Assembly: GCF_001029445.1 (NCBI RefSeq)
Contig: NZ_LDOT01000004.1
Location: 35,774-99,773, forward strand
Direction: 5' to 3'
DNA from: Photobacterium aquae
GTDB lineage: Bacteria > Pseudomonadota > Gammaproteobacteria > Enterobacterales > Vibrionaceae
Length of the DNA: 64,000 nucleotides
Each line of letters opens with the position of its first letter. The first letter of the stretch is position 1. Below, piece by piece: positions 25,552 through 34,860 of the stretch. Both the position numbers and the translations under genes were made by a program. A model generated the notes under the pieces. It did no database searches, was not told the origin of the DNA, and was given only the letters and a program-made list of their open reading frames with translations.

Positions 25552-26308
25552 GGCACTGAAGGCTATCCAGCAGGCGTTTGCCGAAGCCCTCCGCTACCGG
25601 CCAAGCACTGCTGCCGCCCACATACATCAAGGCCGCTTCCCGGCCGAGCAACTTTTGCAGATCTACCGCAACAACTTCGTGATCAGCCTGTCCGAAATAC
25701 TGGCGGCCACCTACCCCTGCTGTCTTGCCGTCGTTGGCGAGGAGTACTTCGGACAACTTGCCCGCCAGCATGTACTGCGCACCCCGCCCACCGAAGGGGA
25801 TGTCAGCCATTACGGGGCAGGTCTTGATGCGACCATCGCCCAGCAGCCGGAGCTGCTTGCCGCCGTCCCCTACCTGCCCGATCTTGCCCGTCTCGAATGG
25901 GCCGTGGACCGAGCCGGCCAATATGCCCCGCCTCCCCACGCGTTTCCTTTCGAACAGCTGGCCCTTGTCACCGAGGACAACCTCGGCCAGCTCCGGCTGG
26001 AGGTGGAACCCTCAGCCCAACTCATCGATGCCGCCAGCCCGGCTGCCAGCCTGTGGCAGATGATCACCCACAACGAGGTAGAGCCGATCGATCTCTCCGC
26101 CCCCGAGTCGGCCGTCGTCTGCCAAAGCCACGACGGGATCCGCGTCATCGCCACCACCTCGGACGGCACCGATTTGATCCGGCGATGCCAATCCGGCCAG
26201 CCCCTCGGGACAGCCTCCCCTGCCATGCTGGCCATTTTGGGGGAGTTACTCCAACACCACTGCTTCACCGCTATCCATGGCCTGCCACAGGGAGACTGCG
26301 CATGCTGA
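25535..26308 (+). CDS. DUF2063 partner protein (BufC-like)
   Basis: A 257-residue protein with the DUF2063 N-terminus (QIYRNNFVISLSEILAATYPCCLAVVGEEYF, about 35-70) and a C-terminal part resembling precursor-recognition partners of MNIO enzymes. In the family it binds the precursor peptide and presents it to the DUF692 oxidase. The ATG at 25535 follows GGAGGAA and overlaps the maturase end by 17 bases; the long in-frame extension upstream is a shadow of the maturase gene. The stop overlaps the next gene by seven bases, indicating tight coupling. Confidence 0.86.
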   Translation: MTHPPEALKAIQQAFAEALRYRPSTAAAHIHQGRFPAEQLLQIYRNNFVISLSEILAATYPCCLAVVGEEYFGQLARQHVLRTPPTEGDVSHYGAGLDATIAQQPELLAAVPYLPDLARLEWAVDRAGQYAPPPHAFPFEQLALVTEDNLGQLRLEVEPSAQLIDAASPAASLWQMITHNEVEPIDLSAPESAVVCQSHDGIRVIATTSDGTDLIRRCQSGQPLGTASPAMLAILGELLQHHCFTAIHGLPQGDCAC

Positions 26309-26757
26309 ATTTCTTCAAGAACCTTGATGCCACAGCCCAACGGCTGAGCGACCCTCTGATCCCGTTTCTGCTCCTGTTCACCCGGCTATGGGTGGCATGG
26401 GTCTTCTTCAAGTCGGGGATGGTCAAGTACACCACCTGGGACAGTACCCTGTACCTGTTCGAATACGAATACCAGGTCCCTGTCATCCCGTGGCAAATGG
26501 CGGCCTACCTCGGTACGGCGACCGAGTTGATCATCCCGGCCTTTCTGGCCCTCGGCCTGTTCACCCGCCCCATGGCACTGATCCTGTTCGTCTTCAACAT
26601 CATCGCGGTGGTGTCCTACCCGCTTCTCTGGGAAAAAGGCTTTTTCGACCACCAGCTATGGGGAATGATGATGCTGGTGAACATATTCTGGGGAGCAGGG
26701 ATGCTTTCCCTCGACCGCTTATTCAGCCAGCCCCCCAAGCAGAGCCTGCTCGACTAG
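26302..26757 (+). CDS. DoxX-family inner-membrane protein (BufD/GigD-like)
   Basis: A 151-residue protein with four hydrophobic segments (about 21-40, 65-85, 90-108 and 120-140) and the DoxX-type RLWVAWVFFKSGMVKY start. DoxX-like proteins accompany DUF2282/DUF692/DUF2063 operons in many proteobacteria; a role in redox or electron supply to the maturation reaction has been suggested but not shown. CAGGGAGA precedes the ATG. It is the last gene of the operon, followed after 15 bases by a terminator. Confidence 0.85.
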   Translation: MLNFFKNLDATAQRLSDPLIPFLLLFTRLWVAWVFFKSGMVKYTTWDSTLYLFEYEYQVPVIPWQMAAYLGTATELIIPAFLALGLFTRPMALILFVFNIIAVVSYPLLWEKGFFDHQLWGMMMLVNIFWGAGMLSLDRLFSQPPKQSLLD

Positions 26758-26772
26758 CCGCTCCTACGGGCA

Positions 26773-26806
26773 ATAAAAAAGGACAGCCAAACGGCTGTCC
26801 TTTTTA
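26773..26806. terminator. Bidirectional terminator of the bufferin operon and yigB
   Basis: The stem AAAGGACAGCC/GGCTGTCCTTT with a 4-base loop has A- and T-tracts on both flanks. It separates the convergent DoxX gene and yigB. Confidence 0.9.
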
Positions 26807-26829
26807 TATTAACCATACCCCGTCAACAG

Positions 26830-27552
26830 TCAGGACGGCAGCAATGACAACAGCTGCGACAATTCGCTGATCTCAACATCCGGCACCATCTGGCCACGCG
26901 ACTGCTCTACCAAAGAACGCTGCTGGTCATTGAACCAACACGCCATCATGCCATAGCGTTTGGCCCCGGCAACATCGCTCACTAGGTGGTCGCCGACATG
27001 GAGGATCTCACCTGGAGCCAGACCAAGTAGCCCCACCGCCTGCCCGAACAGGTCGGGCTCCGGCTTGGCAAGGCCGTCACGCCCGGCCTGCAAGACGGAG
27101 GAGAAATATCCATCCAACCCGATTTTCGCGGCATCGACATTGCCGTTGGTAATGGCAACCAGCGGCAGTTGCTGTTGCAACAAAGCCAGTACCCGGTGAG
27201 TTTCATCCGGCACCTCAACCTGATTGCGCACCGTCAGCACCGTTTCAACCCCCTCGGCGGCGGCTCTTTCCGCCAACGCCTGCGGGTAGCCCAGCTGCAT
27301 CAGTCCGATCTTGAGCAGCTCGAAACGCCAGGCCGTCACGTCATGCCGCAACATGGGATCTGCCTCGGCCAACGTCATCTTGAGAGACTGCCAGTGATCC
27401 CGGCCCAACGTCCGGGCCACCGGATGGCAGGCATCCAGCCAGTCGAACATCGCCTGCTCGGCACGGCGGATCACCGGCCGGTTGTCGTAGAGGGTATCGT
27501 CGAGATCAAAGGTTATCGCCCGCGGCGGGGCAATACGGCGGTAAAACTGCAT
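26830..27552 (-). CDS. yigB: HAD-superfamily FMN phosphatase YigB
   Basis: A 240-residue haloacid-dehalogenase-fold phosphatase. Motif I is FDLDDTLYDN, motif II ITNGN, the motif III Lys is in LAKPEPDLF, and motif IV is HVGDHLVSDV. E. coli YigB dephosphorylates FMN to riboflavin and other small phosphates. The ATG at 27552 was chosen because AAGGAAT lies upstream and MQFYRRIAPPRAITFDLDD fits the family; the longer frame overlaps xerC. It follows xerC by 19 bases in the yigB-xerC-DUF484-dapF unit. Confidence 0.93.
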   Translation of the reverse strand: MQFYRRIAPPRAITFDLDDTLYDNRPVIRRAEQAMFDWLDACHPVARTLGRDHWQSLKMTLAEADPMLRHDVTAWRFELLKIGLMQLGYPQALAERAAAEGVETVLTVRNQVEVPDETHRVLALLQQQLPLVAITNGNVDAAKIGLDGYFSSVLQAGRDGLAKPEPDLFGQAVGLLGLAPGEILHVGDHLVSDVAGAKRYGMMACWFNDQQRSLVEQSRGQMVPDVEISELSQLLSLLPS

Positions 27553-27571
27553 GGACACGATTCCTTTGCTG

Positions 27572-28483
27572 CTAGCGCTTGCCGCGCTTGGCCCGCGGAT
27601 GGGCCTCGTCATACACCTTGGCAAGGTGCTGGAAGTCGAGGTGGGTATAAATCTGGGTTGTCGTCAGGTTGGCGTGGCCCAGTAACTCCTGCACCGCACG
27701 CAGATCCCCTGATGATTCCAGCATATGAGTCGCAAAGCTGTGGCGCAGCTTGTGCGGGTTAATGTGACTCGACACCGCCTGCTTCTGGCCCCACTCGGCC
27801 ATCCGCTTCTGGACGTTGCGGTTGGAAATCCGCACCCCGAGCTTGGAAACGAACAGTCCCGGCTCGTCAGGCTTGGCGAGCTGGCCGCGCAACCGCAGCC
27901 AATGGCCGACCCATTCCCGGGCCAGGCCCGCAAACGGAACGACCCGCTCCTTGTCACCCTTACCAATCACCCGCAAGTCCCCCTTGCGAAGACTGATATC
28001 CTTAACATTCAAGCCGACCAGCTCGGACAGACGCAGGCCAGCCCCATACATCAATTCCATCATCGCCCGATCACGGACTGACAGGGGATCCTCGCCGTCT
28101 ACGCTGAGCAGCTGGTCCATCTCGTCGACATCGAGGTTTTTCGGCAATGGCCGCGCCTTGCGGGGTGCCGAGACCCCCTTGGCCGGGTTGGCCTTGAGAT
28201 CGCCCTGTCCCACCAAGTAGTCAAGGAAACTGCGCAGGGACGACAGGCGCATCGCCAGGCTGCTGGCCTTGAGGCCATCTCGCATCCCCTTACTTGCCAA
28301 CTGGCGAACCCAGCCGGCATCGACCTTACGCCAGTCGTCAACGCCAAGCGCCGCCAGCTGCTCTGCCATGGTGGTCAGCTGGCGCTTGTAGTTCTGCTGG
28401 GTATGCAGGCTCAGCTCACGCTCGCTGCGCAGGTATTCGAAAAAGCGCAGCAGCGGCTGTTCCAATCCTTGCGGCAGGCTCAC
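27572..28483 (-). CDS. xerC: Site-specific tyrosine recombinase XerC
   Basis: A 303-residue recombinase that resolves chromosome dimers at dif together with XerD. The N-terminal SAM-like domain is followed by the catalytic domain: Arg in [12 protein letters not shown], Lys in [11 protein letters not shown], the HxxR box [12 protein letters not shown], His in LGHANLTTT and Tyr in IYTHLD, all intact. The GTG at 28483 was chosen because it overlaps the DUF484 stop by four bases (GTGA) and fits the E. coli length (298); the ATG at 28510 would add nine residues. Confidence 0.95.
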   Translation of the reverse strand: MSLPQGLEQPLLRFFEYLRSERELSLHTQQNYKRQLTTMAEQLAALGVDDWRKVDAGWVRQLASKGMRDGLKASSLAMRLSSLRSFLDYLVGQGDLKANPAKGVSAPRKARPLPKNLDVDEMDQLLSVDGEDPLSVRDRAMMELMYGAGLRLSELVGLNVKDISLRKGDLRVIGKGDKERVVPFAGLAREWVGHWLRLRGQLAKPDEPGLFVSKLGVRISNRNVQKRMAEWGQKQAVSSHINPHKLRHSFATHMLESSGDLRAVQELLGHANLTTTQIYTHLDFQHLAKVYDEAHPRAKRGKR

Positions 28484-29181
28484 CCGATCACCTCGCGGCT
28501 GTATTCCCAATGATGGATAAGGCGGGTCAGAACCATCGCCAACTGCTCAACAAACAGGGTGTCCATCTCGGGTTGAAAATGCCCGCCGTCGGCACTGGCG
28601 AAGCTCAGCACCCCTATCGACCGCTCGTTGCCCAGCGGCAGGACCACGAACGATCCCAAATGCGGCGGCTCGTCAAACAGCATCTCGCTCTCCTGCTTGC
28701 GCAGGCGGCCAAGGTAAACCGGGCGCGACGACAAGCGCGAGCATCGGAAACTGTCGAAACTACGACGGGCCAAATACAGGCTCTCGTCGAAGCTGTCGAA
28801 CAGGCGCAGGCTGACGGCCAGCCCCATGCTGTCTGCCAGCGATTCAAGCACCATCAGGGCCTGGTAAATATTATGGGTCTGCAGCAGCTCCAGCTGGGCC
28901 CGAGAAAAACGCTCAAAGAGATCGCTGTTCTTCAAGGCAGCCTTGACCATGGCGGCCATCTGCTCTTCCTGCTCGACGATCTGGCTGCGCAACCGCTCAA
29001 GCTGGATATCCACCAGAGACACCACCCCGCGTTCGTGGTGGTGAACCTGGAGGCGGCCCAGCAAGTCCGGGTTGCGAATGAAAAAATCAGGGTTAGCGGC
29101 AAGAAAACCCGCCACTTCCTGTTCAGTCAACGAGACGCCGTCCTCTTCGGGGCGAGCGTCCAGCTGATAAATATCGGTCAT
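28480..29181 (-). CDS. DUF484 (GAF-like) family protein
   Basis: A 233-residue protein of the DUF484 family (YigA in E. coli), always found between dapF and xer[25 protein letters not shown] at the N-terminus and [19 protein letters not shown] in a GAF-like C-terminal domain are diagnostic. Function is unknown. The start overlaps dapF's stop by four bases (ATGA), and its stop overlaps xerC's GTG, so translation is chained across the three genes. Confidence 0.93.
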   Translation of the reverse strand: MTDIYQLDARPEEDGVSLTEQEVAGFLAANPDFFIRNPDLLGRLQVHHHERGVVSLVDIQLERLRSQIVEQEEQMAAMVKAALKNSDLFERFSRAQLELLQTHNIYQALMVLESLADSMGLAVSLRLFDSFDESLYLARRSFDSFRCSRLSSRPVYLGRLRKQESEMLFDEPPHLGSFVVLPLGNERSIGVLSFASADGGHFQPEMDTLFVEQLAMVLTRLIHHWEYSREVIG

Positions 29182-30008
29182 AGTGTAATTTGTCCATCAA
29201 AGACATGTTCGGCAGGGCCCATCATGTGCAATGGGTGCCCTTCGCCCTTCCAGCGAATATGCAAATCACCGCCCGGCAGCGAAACCGTCACCTCTTCATC
29301 AAGCAGCCCCTGAAGGCGGCCCACAGCAACAGCGGCGCAGGCACCACTCCCGCAGGCTTGAGTTTCCCCAGCCCCACGTTCGTAGACCCGCAATTTCACC
29401 TCATTGCGGCTAATCACCTGCATGAAGCCCGCATTGACCCGCTCAGGAAAGCGCTCATGAGACTCAAGCAGCGGCCCGAGGGTCTCGACATCAGCGGTAT
29501 CGACATTGTCGACCACAGTGACGCAGTGAGGATTGCCCATACTCACGGCACCGCAGAATAAAGTCTGCTCACCCGCTCGAAGAATATAGGTTTTCTCGCT
29601 CTGCTTGGCCCGCATCGGTATTTTTGCAGGATCAAAGGTCGGCTCGCCCATGTTGACGGTCACAAGATTGTCGTCGCCAAGCTTGAGTACCATCTTGCCG
29701 GCCTTGGTGCTGACAGATACATGGTATTTGTTGGTCAGCCCCTTCATCCAAACGAAGCGGGCAAAACAACGGGCGCCATTGCCGCATTGCTCCACTTCAC
29801 TGCCGTCGGCGTTGAAAATCCGGTAATGGAAATCCGTCTCGGGATCATAGGGGGGCTCAACAACCAGCAACTGGTCAAAGCCGACACCGCGGTGGCGGTC
29901 GGCCAAGCGCCGAATCGCATCCGGCGAGAAGAACACGTTCTGGGTAACGCAGTCGACAACCATAAAATCGTTGCCTAAACCATGCATCTTAGAAAAGTGA
30001 AACTGCAT
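29178..30008 (-). CDS. dapF: Diaminopimelate epimerase
   Basis: A 276-residue PLP-independent epimerase converting LL- to meso-diaminopimelate for lysine and peptidoglycan. Both catalytic cysteines are present: [10 protein letters not shown] and [12 protein letters not shown]. The start [19 protein letters not shown] is typical. It lies 14 bases after lysA, so the last two lysine-pathway steps are encoded together, an arrangement seen in Vibrio and other proteobacteria but not E. coli. Confidence 0.97.
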   Translation of the reverse strand: MQFHFSKMHGLGNDFMVVDCVTQNVFFSPDAIRRLADRHRGVGFDQLLVVEPPYDPETDFHYRIFNADGSEVEQCGNGARCFARFVWMKGLTNKYHVSVSTKAGKMVLKLGDDNLVTVNMGEPTFDPAKIPMRAKQSEKTYILRAGEQTLFCGAVSMGNPHCVTVVDNVDTADVETLGPLLESHERFPERVNAGFMQVISRNEVKLRVYERGAGETQACGSGACAAVAVGRLQGLLDEEVTVSLPGGDLHIRWKGEGHPLHMMGPAEHVFDGQITL

Positions 30009-30022
30009 GATGATCCTTATCG

Positions 30023-31276
30023 TTATTCTGGCAACAGGTGCTCAGAACGCCATAGCTCGGCCAGCTCCTCACGTTCGCGAACGACGTGGATCTGCTGACC
30101 ATCAACCATGATTTCTGCTGCCCTTACCCGAGTATTATAGTTAGATGCCATGACGAAACCATAGGCACCCGCCGAACGTACTGCCAGCAAATCCCCCGCC
30201 GCTAGGCATAAATGACGATCCTTACCGATAAAGTCACCGGTCTCGCAAATCGGGCCGACGAAATCATAGGTTTTAGCCTCGCCGTCGCGCGGGCGCAGCG
30301 GGATGATCTCCTGCCAGGCCTGGTAAAGGGTCGGACGGATCAGATCATTCATTGCCGCATCGACAATGGCGAAGTTCTTGTGGTCGGTATGCTTGAGGTA
30401 CTCGACCCGCGTCAGCATCACCCCGGCATTGGCGGCAATCGCCCTGCCAGGCTCGAAAACCAATTCAAGCTCAGGGTAATCCACCAACCGTGCCATCAAG
30501 GCCTCGGCATACTCCGATGGCGCAGGTGGCTGCTCGGCGCTGTAAGTCACGCCCAGCCCACCACCGACATCGAGGTGCTCGATGGCAATCCCTTCCGCCT
30601 TGAGGAGGTCGATCAGTGCCAGCAGGCGGTCTGTCGCATCAATAAACGGGGAGAGCTCGGTCAGCTGCGAGCCGATATGGCAGTCAATCCCGGTCACCTT
30701 GATATTCGGCAACTGCTGGGCCAGACGGTAGACATCCGGGGCGCGGTCAAACGCGATCCCGAACTTGTTATCGCGCAGGCCGGTCGAGATATACGGGTGG
30801 GTCTTAGCGTCGACATCCGGGTTGATCCGGAGTGATATCGGTGCCACCTTGCCCATCTCGCCAGCAACCTGATTGAGACGCTCAAGCTCCGGCTCAGACT
30901 CGACATTGAAACATTTGATCCCCAGCGAAAGGGCACGCTGCATTTCGGCAGCCGTTTTGCCCACGCCAGAAAAGACGACTTTGGCCGGGTCACCGCCCGC
31001 TGCAATCACCCGCTCCAACTCACCGCCGGAAACGATATCGAACCCCGAGCCCAAGCGTGCCAGCACGTTGAGCACCCCGAGGTTAGAGTTCGCCTTGACC
31101 GCATAGCAAATCAAATGGGGATGGTCATCCACCGCCCGGTCAAAGGCATGCCAATGACGCTCGAGGGTTGCGCGAGAATATACATAGAGCGGCGTGCCGA
31201 AACGCTCAGCCAAATCCGCCAATGCCACATCTTCGGCCCACAGCTGGCCGTCTTGCTGGTAATTGAAATAATCCAA
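30023..31276 (-). CDS. lysA: Diaminopimelate decarboxylase
   Basis: A 417-residue PLP-dependent, alanine-racemase-fold enzyme making lysine from meso-DAP. The PLP lysine is in [14 protein letters not shown], the glycine loop is VGGGLGVTY, and the active-site Cys is in GPICETGDF of the partner subunit. Length is normal. It is preceded by the tiny lipoprotein gene lptM (25 bases) and followed by dapF, in one minus-strand operon that continues to yigB. Confidence 0.97.
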   Translation of the reverse strand: MDYFNYQQDGQLWAEDVALADLAERFGTPLYVYSRATLERHWHAFDRAVDDHPHLICYAVKANSNLGVLNVLARLGSGFDIVSGGELERVIAAGGDPAKVVFSGVGKTAAEMQRALSLGIKCFNVESEPELERLNQVAGEMGKVAPISLRINPDVDAKTHPYISTGLRDNKFGIAFDRAPDVYRLAQQLPNIKVTGIDCHIGSQLTELSPFIDATDRLLALIDLLKAEGIAIEHLDVGGGLGVTYSAEQPPAPSEYAEALMARLVDYPELELVFEPGRAIAANAGVMLTRVEYLKHTDHKNFAIVDAAMNDLIRPTLYQAWQEIIPLRPRDGEAKTYDFVGPICETGDFIGKDRHLCLAAGDLLAVRSAGAYGFVMASNYNTRVRAAEIMVDGQQIHVVREREELAELWRSEHLLPE

Positions 31277-31301
31277 TGTCGTCTCTTCCCTGTATTAGTC
31301 G

Positions 31302-31418
31302 TTATTGCTGAGGCTGTTGCTGCTCGGTATCGTCAGGCATATACAACGGGCCGCTCTGACCACAGCCTGCCAGGGCGAGAACACCCAGAACCAAAATTGC
31401 CAATAAACCTTTACGCAT
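31302..31418 (-). CDS. lptM: LPS assembly lipoprotein LptM (YifL)
   Basis: A 38-residue lipoprotein. MRKGLLAILVLGVLALAGC gives a signal peptide and lipobox LAGC with the lipidated Cys at 19, followed by GQSGPLYMPDD, the conserved segment of LptM. E. coli LptM stabilises the LptD-LptE translocon and promotes its disulfide maturation. It is the promoter-proximal gene of the lysA-dapF unit, as yifL precedes dapF in E. coli. Too short for many gene finders. Confidence 0.93.
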   Translation of the reverse strand: MRKGLLAILVLGVLALAGCGQSGPLYMPDDTEQQQPQQ

Positions 31419-31430
31419 TTTTTAAAGCCA

Positions 31431-31459
31431 GTGATAATCATGTGTTAGCCCCCTATAAT
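31431..31459 (+). promoter_or_regulatory. Predicted cyaY promoter
   Basis: GTGATA (31431-31436) and a perfect TATAAT (31454-31459) are separated by 17 bases, 37 bases before the cyaY start. Confidence 0.6.
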
Positions 31460-31496
31460 CGCACCCATACTAGGAAAAGCAATAGGACAGACTGGG

Positions 31497-31808
31497 ATGA
31501 ATGATACAGAATTTCACAAGTTAGCCGATGACGTGCTAATGAGCATCGAGGAAGGCATCGATGAATCCGGTGCTGACATTGAATACGAGACGATGGGCAA
31601 CGTGCTGACCCTTGAGTTTGAAAACCGCAGCCAAATCGTGATCAACCGTCAAGAACCCCTGCATGAAATTTGGCTGGCGTCCAAGTCAGGCGGCTACCAT
31701 TTCAAATATCAGGACGGCCAGTGGCGCTGCACCCGCAGCGACGAGGAGCTGATCAGCCTGGTCAAGCGCGAATGCAGCGCCCATGCCGGCGAGAGCGTAG
31801 ACTGGTAA
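31497..31808 (+). CDS. cyaY: Frataxin homologue CyaY
   Basis: A 103-residue iron-binding protein that modulates the IscS-IscU iron-sulfur machine. The acidic first helix (DDVLMSIEEGIDESGADIEYE) and the beta-sheet core VLTLEFENRSQIVINRQEPLHEIWLASKSGGYHF are typical. It is a single gene convergent with cyaA; the cyaA-cyaY-lptM-dapF neighbourhood is conserved with E. coli. Confidence 0.96.
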   Translation: MNDTEFHKLADDVLMSIEEGIDESGADIEYETMGNVLTLEFENRSQIVINRQEPLHEIWLASKSGGYHFKYQDGQWRCTRSDEELISLVKRECSAHAGESVDW

Positions 31809-31831
31809 TCCCAGCCCGGGACACATGATAT

Positions 31832-31863
31832 AAAAAAAGCGAGGTGTGATACCTCGCTTTTTA
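31832..31863. terminator. Bidirectional terminator between cyaY and cyaA
   Basis: AAGCGAGGT-GTGAT-ACCTCGCTT is flanked by A7 and T5 tracts, between two convergent genes. Confidence 0.9.
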
Positions 31864-31884
31864 ATCTCTGCATAATGACGGCGA

Positions 31885-34455
31885 TCAGCGTGTCATCATA
31901 TTGGCCGTCACGACTGAGGCCTCGATATTGTTGGCCGCAGGCCGGCGTGATGGCTGCTGCCCGCTCTTGAACGGCAGCACCCGCAACTCGCCATCCTCGC
32001 CGCGGGCAATATCGTAGAACTGCGGCAGGTTGAAGTTGATGAAGTTGACGCTGTAGCTGAACCTGTCATGGGCCGAGGTATAGAAACGGTTCACCCCGTG
32101 GACCATCTCGTCCTTGTCGCCGCTGCACTGGCGGTAGACCTCGATCCGGTTGGCCTCATCGAGAATATAGATGTTGAAGCCTTCCTCGCAGTCCTCGAAG
32201 AAAAACTGGATCAGCCCCTCACTGGCATAGGAATCGACGATTTCCGGCGGATGCGGCTCGTCAGTTTTGCCCATCACCAACGTCGCGGAGCCCAGCAGCT
32301 TGTTGGACGAAATACAGCTGTAGAAATCAACCGAGTTCTCCAGCTTCTGAACCGATACGCCGCGGCGCTCGAAGAACAGGCCGTGGGTCTGCTCGCCGAT
32401 CCGGATGGCCTTGAAACGTCGGCGCTTCTCCTGCTCCACCGGCTTGAGGCGCATCTCGATACATTCCGCCACCAACTGGTAAACCAGGTTGCGGATAAGG
32501 CCGCGCATATGCTTGCTGTAACAGAACACGTCAACCGACTCCGGCGGCAGCGCGTCTTGGTGCATCTTGCCGAGGATGGTCTTGAGTGCATCGAGCATGG
32601 CGTTCTGGCCCGAGAAGTTCAGGGTCCGCACCTCGTTCCACGAGTTGCGGTAAACCAAATCGACACTGCCCACCAGACAGGCCTGCTCGGGACCGTAGCT
32701 GAACACATCGGTGTTCTTGAAGTCGAAGCGGATCGCACGGTTCTTGAGCTGGGTCGTCGGATCGTTCTCAAGGTTGATGAACAGACCGAGCTGGCGGATC
32801 TCGCACGGGCTCGACAACGCCTGCAAACTCGGCTGCGGGCGGCGGATCGGGAACGTGTTGCGGATATCGCTCACCAGCTGGTAGAGCTTATCGATATCCA
32901 TCGCCGAATCACGCACCACGGTATGAAGGTGGGTCGACTCGGTCAGCAGACCATTGAAATAGGCCCATGCCACCAGCTTGCTGAGATAGCGGTTGTGCTC
33001 CAGTGCCGGACGGCCAAGAATGGCAAACGGATCCAGCGACTGCTTGTAGAGATACCAGCCAGCCGCATTGGTTCGTCCAGCGGGTACTTGAATAAGGGTC
33101 AAATCCTGCTCGTGCAAATCCGGCGACAGCTGCGGGTTAAGCAACGTCACCTTGCCCGGCAGCACCTCGAAAGCCGCGTACAGTTTGCGGGCGAGAATAC
33201 TGATGTCCTCGGGGCTGATAGCCGAAGTGATATTGTTGCGGCGCGCAAAGCGGATCAGGTTCCGGTAGCTAAGCATCAAGGCGTCAAGCAGCTCGTTGTG
33301 GGCAAACTTGACCAACTCGACTTTCCAGTTACGGCGGTTATCGAGCTCCACCAGAACTTCACGCGACCACTGCCACTGTGTTACCAAATCCTCGAGCACC
33401 TTACGCCGCCAAGGCACCGAGCCGGACATCGGCTTGCGGGTCAGCTTCTCGTGCGTCTTGAGATAGAAGCAGCGGCGGACCAAATCCAAACGACGATGGT
33501 CATTGATCCGCTCTAGGTAGCGGGTCACCTTTTCCAGCATCAGGAAATAGGCATCCATACAGAACTCTGTGCGATCGATGGCAAAAAAACGCCGCTTGCC
33601 GTCTACGCTCAGCAGCTGGGTATGCGGATATTCCCACGAGTAGGCCTCGAGCAAAATGGCCTTCAGCACGGATTTGTACGGCGAGTCGATGCTCTTGTAG
33701 AGCTGCCATAGGCTGGAGCCGAAATACTCCTCGGCAGGGATCCGTGACAGGCCACCGAAATCAATCCACTCATCACGACGGATATACCCACCCTTTACCA
33801 GGTATTGGATATAGTCGTCGTAACACTCTTCCATTTCCGGCGGTACCATAAACCACAATAGCGGCAGGCCGGCCAGACACACCGCCGAACGGTAAAACTC
33901 GTCAAGCAGCAGCAAATGCTGGCTCGAACCACAGTTATCACCGGTCATTTCTTCGGAAAAATTGTCGCGGAAGCGATTTTCGTCAATCAGGAAAAAGTTG
34001 GCTTCTACCCCTTGCGCCATCGCCCATTCGGACACCAGCGAACACTTGGCGTCGAGAATCTTGCGATCGTCGGCAGACATATCGGTACCGATACAGACCC
34101 AGATGTCGAGATCGCTGGTCTGGCTCTGACCAAGCGACGAGGTACTGCCCATCGCATACAGGCCAAGAATCGGCATCGGGTGACCAGACGGAGACGGGAT
34201 TGACGCAACGGACGCTGTCAGCGCGCAGTCATCGACGAACTGCTGCTGTTCGGGGGAAGGTGAAAACGCCGCAATACCCACGGGCGCAGCCTGATCCAAA
34301 TAGCCAGGCACGGCAGGGTGGTTATAGTGAAGCAGTGCCGGCAGGATATTGAATACCTGTCGGGATGTCGGGGTCATCGCGATACGCGCGCGCTCCAGCC
34401 TAAGGGTATTAAGCTGTGCCAACCTGCTGTTTAGCGTTTCGATATAGTTCTGCAA
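31885..34455 (-). CDS. cyaA: Class I adenylate cyclase
   Basis: An 856-residue enterobacterial-type adenylate cyclase (E. coli 848). The catalytic N-terminal half has MGSTSSLGQSQTSDLDIWV and FFLIDENRFR; the C-terminal regulatory half receives the PTS (EIIA-Glc) signal in relatives. A UUG at 34455 is preferred as start: it gives an LQNYIETLNSRLAQLNTLR-like N-terminus matching E. coli CyaA, which also starts with UUG, and GGAAGAG lies just upstream. The in-frame ATG at 34494 would add 13 residues without similarity. Divergent from hemC, with a CRP site between. Confidence 0.94.
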   Translation of the reverse strand: MQNYIETLNSRLAQLNTLRLERARIAMTPTSRQVFNILPALLHYNHPAVPGYLDQAAPVGIAAFSPSPEQQQFVDDCALTASVASIPSPSGHPMPILGLYAMGSTSSLGQSQTSDLDIWVCIGTDMSADDRKILDAKCSLVSEWAMAQGVEANFFLIDENRFRDNFSEEMTGDNCGSSQHLLLLDEFYRSAVCLAGLPLLWFMVPPEMEECYDDYIQYLVKGGYIRRDEWIDFGGLSRIPAEEYFGSSLWQLYKSIDSPYKSVLKAILLEAYSWEYPHTQLLSVDGKRRFFAIDRTEFCMDAYFLMLEKVTRYLERINDHRRLDLVRRCFYLKTHEKLTRKPMSGSVPWRRKVLEDLVTQWQWSREVLVELDNRRNWKVELVKFAHNELLDALMLSYRNLIRFARRNNITSAISPEDISILARKLYAAFEVLPGKVTLLNPQLSPDLHEQDLTLIQVPAGRTNAAGWYLYKQSLDPFAILGRPALEHNRYLSKLVAWAYFNGLLTESTHLHTVVRDSAMDIDKLYQLVSDIRNTFPIRRPQPSLQALSSPCEIRQLGLFINLENDPTTQLKNRAIRFDFKNTDVFSYGPEQACLVGSVDLVYRNSWNEVRTLNFSGQNAMLDALKTILGKMHQDALPPESVDVFCYSKHMRGLIRNLVYQLVAECIEMRLKPVEQEKRRRFKAIRIGEQTHGLFFERRGVSVQKLENSVDFYSCISSNKLLGSATLVMGKTDEPHPPEIVDSYASEGLIQFFFEDCEEGFNIYILDEANRIEVYRQCSGDKDEMVHGVNRFYTSAHDRFSYSVNFINFNLPQFYDIARGEDGELRVLPFKSGQQPSRRPAANNIEASVVTANMMTR

Positions 34456-34715
34456 AATACTCTTCCAAGAGCTGCCAGCTTGAGAGCGGCCCAAATCTTG
34501 TCACTAAAGCGGTAGACGAGACGCTACCCGGGAGCAAAAACGTGATCAATCTAACAGTTTTTGTATTAACCGTAAAGATAGTGACGTTTCGTGACAAGTT
34601 GTTAATGGACTGAAATCTTGCCAGCCGACTTTCCATAGTCCTGTTCCATCAAACCTGCGCACTGGAGGTCAAGTTCAGACCTGCCGTGTCGCCTGCATAG
34701 ATAGTGTAAACGATA

Positions 34716-34731
34716 TGTGAGAAATATCACA
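34716..34731. promoter_or_regulatory. CRP-binding site between cyaA and hemC
   Basis: TGTGA-GAAATA-TCACA is a perfect 5-6-5 CRP core, 145 bases before hemC and 260 before cyaA in a 405-base divergent region. CRP represses cyaA in E. coli; here it may control cyaA, hemC or both. Nothing else was recognised in this gap. Confidence 0.85.
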
Positions 34732-34860
34732 TTAATAACGCGCAATAGCAAGACACGGCGGAGACATCACATTCCCAGCGACACATAAATTACCATCTAG
34801 GCCAATGAATGGTAGGATTAAAGCCATTACAGAGACCTATCAAACTGTGGATTTTCCTCT

